Shown here: positions 63,801-64,000 of the stretch, piece by piece | How the letters are laid out: each line of letters opens with the position of its first letter | Position numbering within the stretch: the stretch's first letter is position 1 | NCBI GenBank assembly: GCA_902729315.2 | Contig: LR746272.1 | Coordinates: forward strand, 8,922,327 to 8,986,326 | Direction of reading: 5' to 3' | Origin: Spirodela intermedia | Taxonomy: Eukaryota; Streptophyta; Magnoliopsida; Alismatales; Araceae | Length of the DNA: 64,000 nt | The notes under the pieces: model-generated | Databases searched by the model: none | What the model was told of the DNA's origin: nothing | The model's input: only the letters and a program-made list of their open reading frames with translations | Translations under genes and position numbers: made by a program

Positions 63801-64000
63801 AAATGAGATTGTGGTCGTTACATGTGTAGTGGTATCAACCTTTGGGAGTATTCCATGGTACGTACTCTGAAAAAACCTTTAAAGGTTGGGATTTTTGAGT
63901 AATCTTAGAATTGAAACCCATTCGCAGAAAATGAATGAATTTTAAGTTAAAATTCCTATACTATTTTTCACGTAAAACTAGAAAAATAGTCAACTTCATC
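60828..64000 (+). CDS. RLK4: LRR-malectin receptor kinase, 5' part (runs off the window), no lesion seen
   Basis: Exons seen: 60,828-60,951 (signal peptide MRAAVQAALRRAMFFFLLL, ending LPKEE, phase 1); 61,404-61,590 (cap: EALQQIASKLKI, NFSVNPCTQW, HNVTCQEI); LRR exons of 72 nt at 61,696-61,767, 61,881-61,952, 62,067-62,138, 62,253-62,324, 62,483-62,554, 62,647-62,718, 62,827-62,898, 62,992-63,063 and 63,149-63,220. All junctions are phase 2 and the frame stays open through all eleven exons, with repeats of the type LSGVLPEEFGKLSHLSSL. Malectin, transmembrane and kinase exons are expected beyond the window, the next LRR exon at about 64,120. It is the likely functional relative of RLK1-3; the family (LRR-VIII-2) senses cell-wall or stress signals at the plasma membrane. 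A (CCCT)n tract lies in the leader (60,689-60,719). Confidence 0.85.

Overview
The window is nuclear DNA from a flowering plant. It carries a GH3 acyl-acid amido synthetase, LRR-malectin receptor kinases split into many 72-nt leucine-rich-repeat exons, GUB_WAK_bind ectodomain genes, a Ty1/copia remnant, GT-AG introns, AT-rich intergenic DNA and many CT/GA, GT and TA microsatellites. The sequence does not allow a safe placement below angiosperm level.

The main architecture is a large inverted repeat. Arm 1 (about 6,865-22,446) pairs with arm 2 (28,201-40,061 plus 50,308-54,037). Between the arms lies a 5.75-kb spacer with the only complete GH3 gene (25,483-28,016). Arm 2 is interrupted by a 10.2-kb block (40,062-50,307) of LRK10-like ectodomain exons, flanked by a 12-bp direct repeat. 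A direct copy of the GH3 3' end and its downstream coiled-coil pseudogene occupies positions 1-3,053 and matches 27,246-30,297. The coiled-coil pseudogene is therefore present three times.

From left to right: GH3 3' fragment and coiled-coil pseudogene copy A (1-3,720); intergenic DNA with a GH3-promoter-like piece and an orphan receptor-kinase first exon (3,721-6,050); RLK1, minus strand (7,129-15,497); AT-rich DNA, RLK relics, copia remnant and coiled-coil copy B, minus strand (15,498-21,712); spacer and GH3 (22,447-28,200); the mirror image of all this on the plus strand (28,201-35,148); RLK2, plus strand, split (35,149-39,701 and 50,420-53,749); inside it four LRK10-like ectodomain genes (44,722-50,315); RLK3, 5'-truncated (54,664-58,953); AT-rich DNA; and RLK4 (60,828 to beyond the window end), the only receptor-kinase copy with no visible lesion in the part seen.

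Functionally, the locus combines one apparently intact hormone-conjugating enzyme with a cluster of mostly broken LRR-VIII-2-type receptor kinases. RLK1 and RLK2 share two frameshifts (signal-peptide exon and malectin exon), so they were copied after inactivation. RLK1 has two further stop codons. RLK3 lacks its LRR half, has two stop codons and has lost the first P-loop glycine. The inner 8.7 kb of the two arms looks identical, including microsatellite lengths. Past a sharp boundary (13,736/36,910) the arms differ by roughly 1 percent. This suggests very recent duplication, gene conversion, or an assembly fold-back; raw long reads would decide. All homology statements come from reading the sequence by eye, not from database searches.
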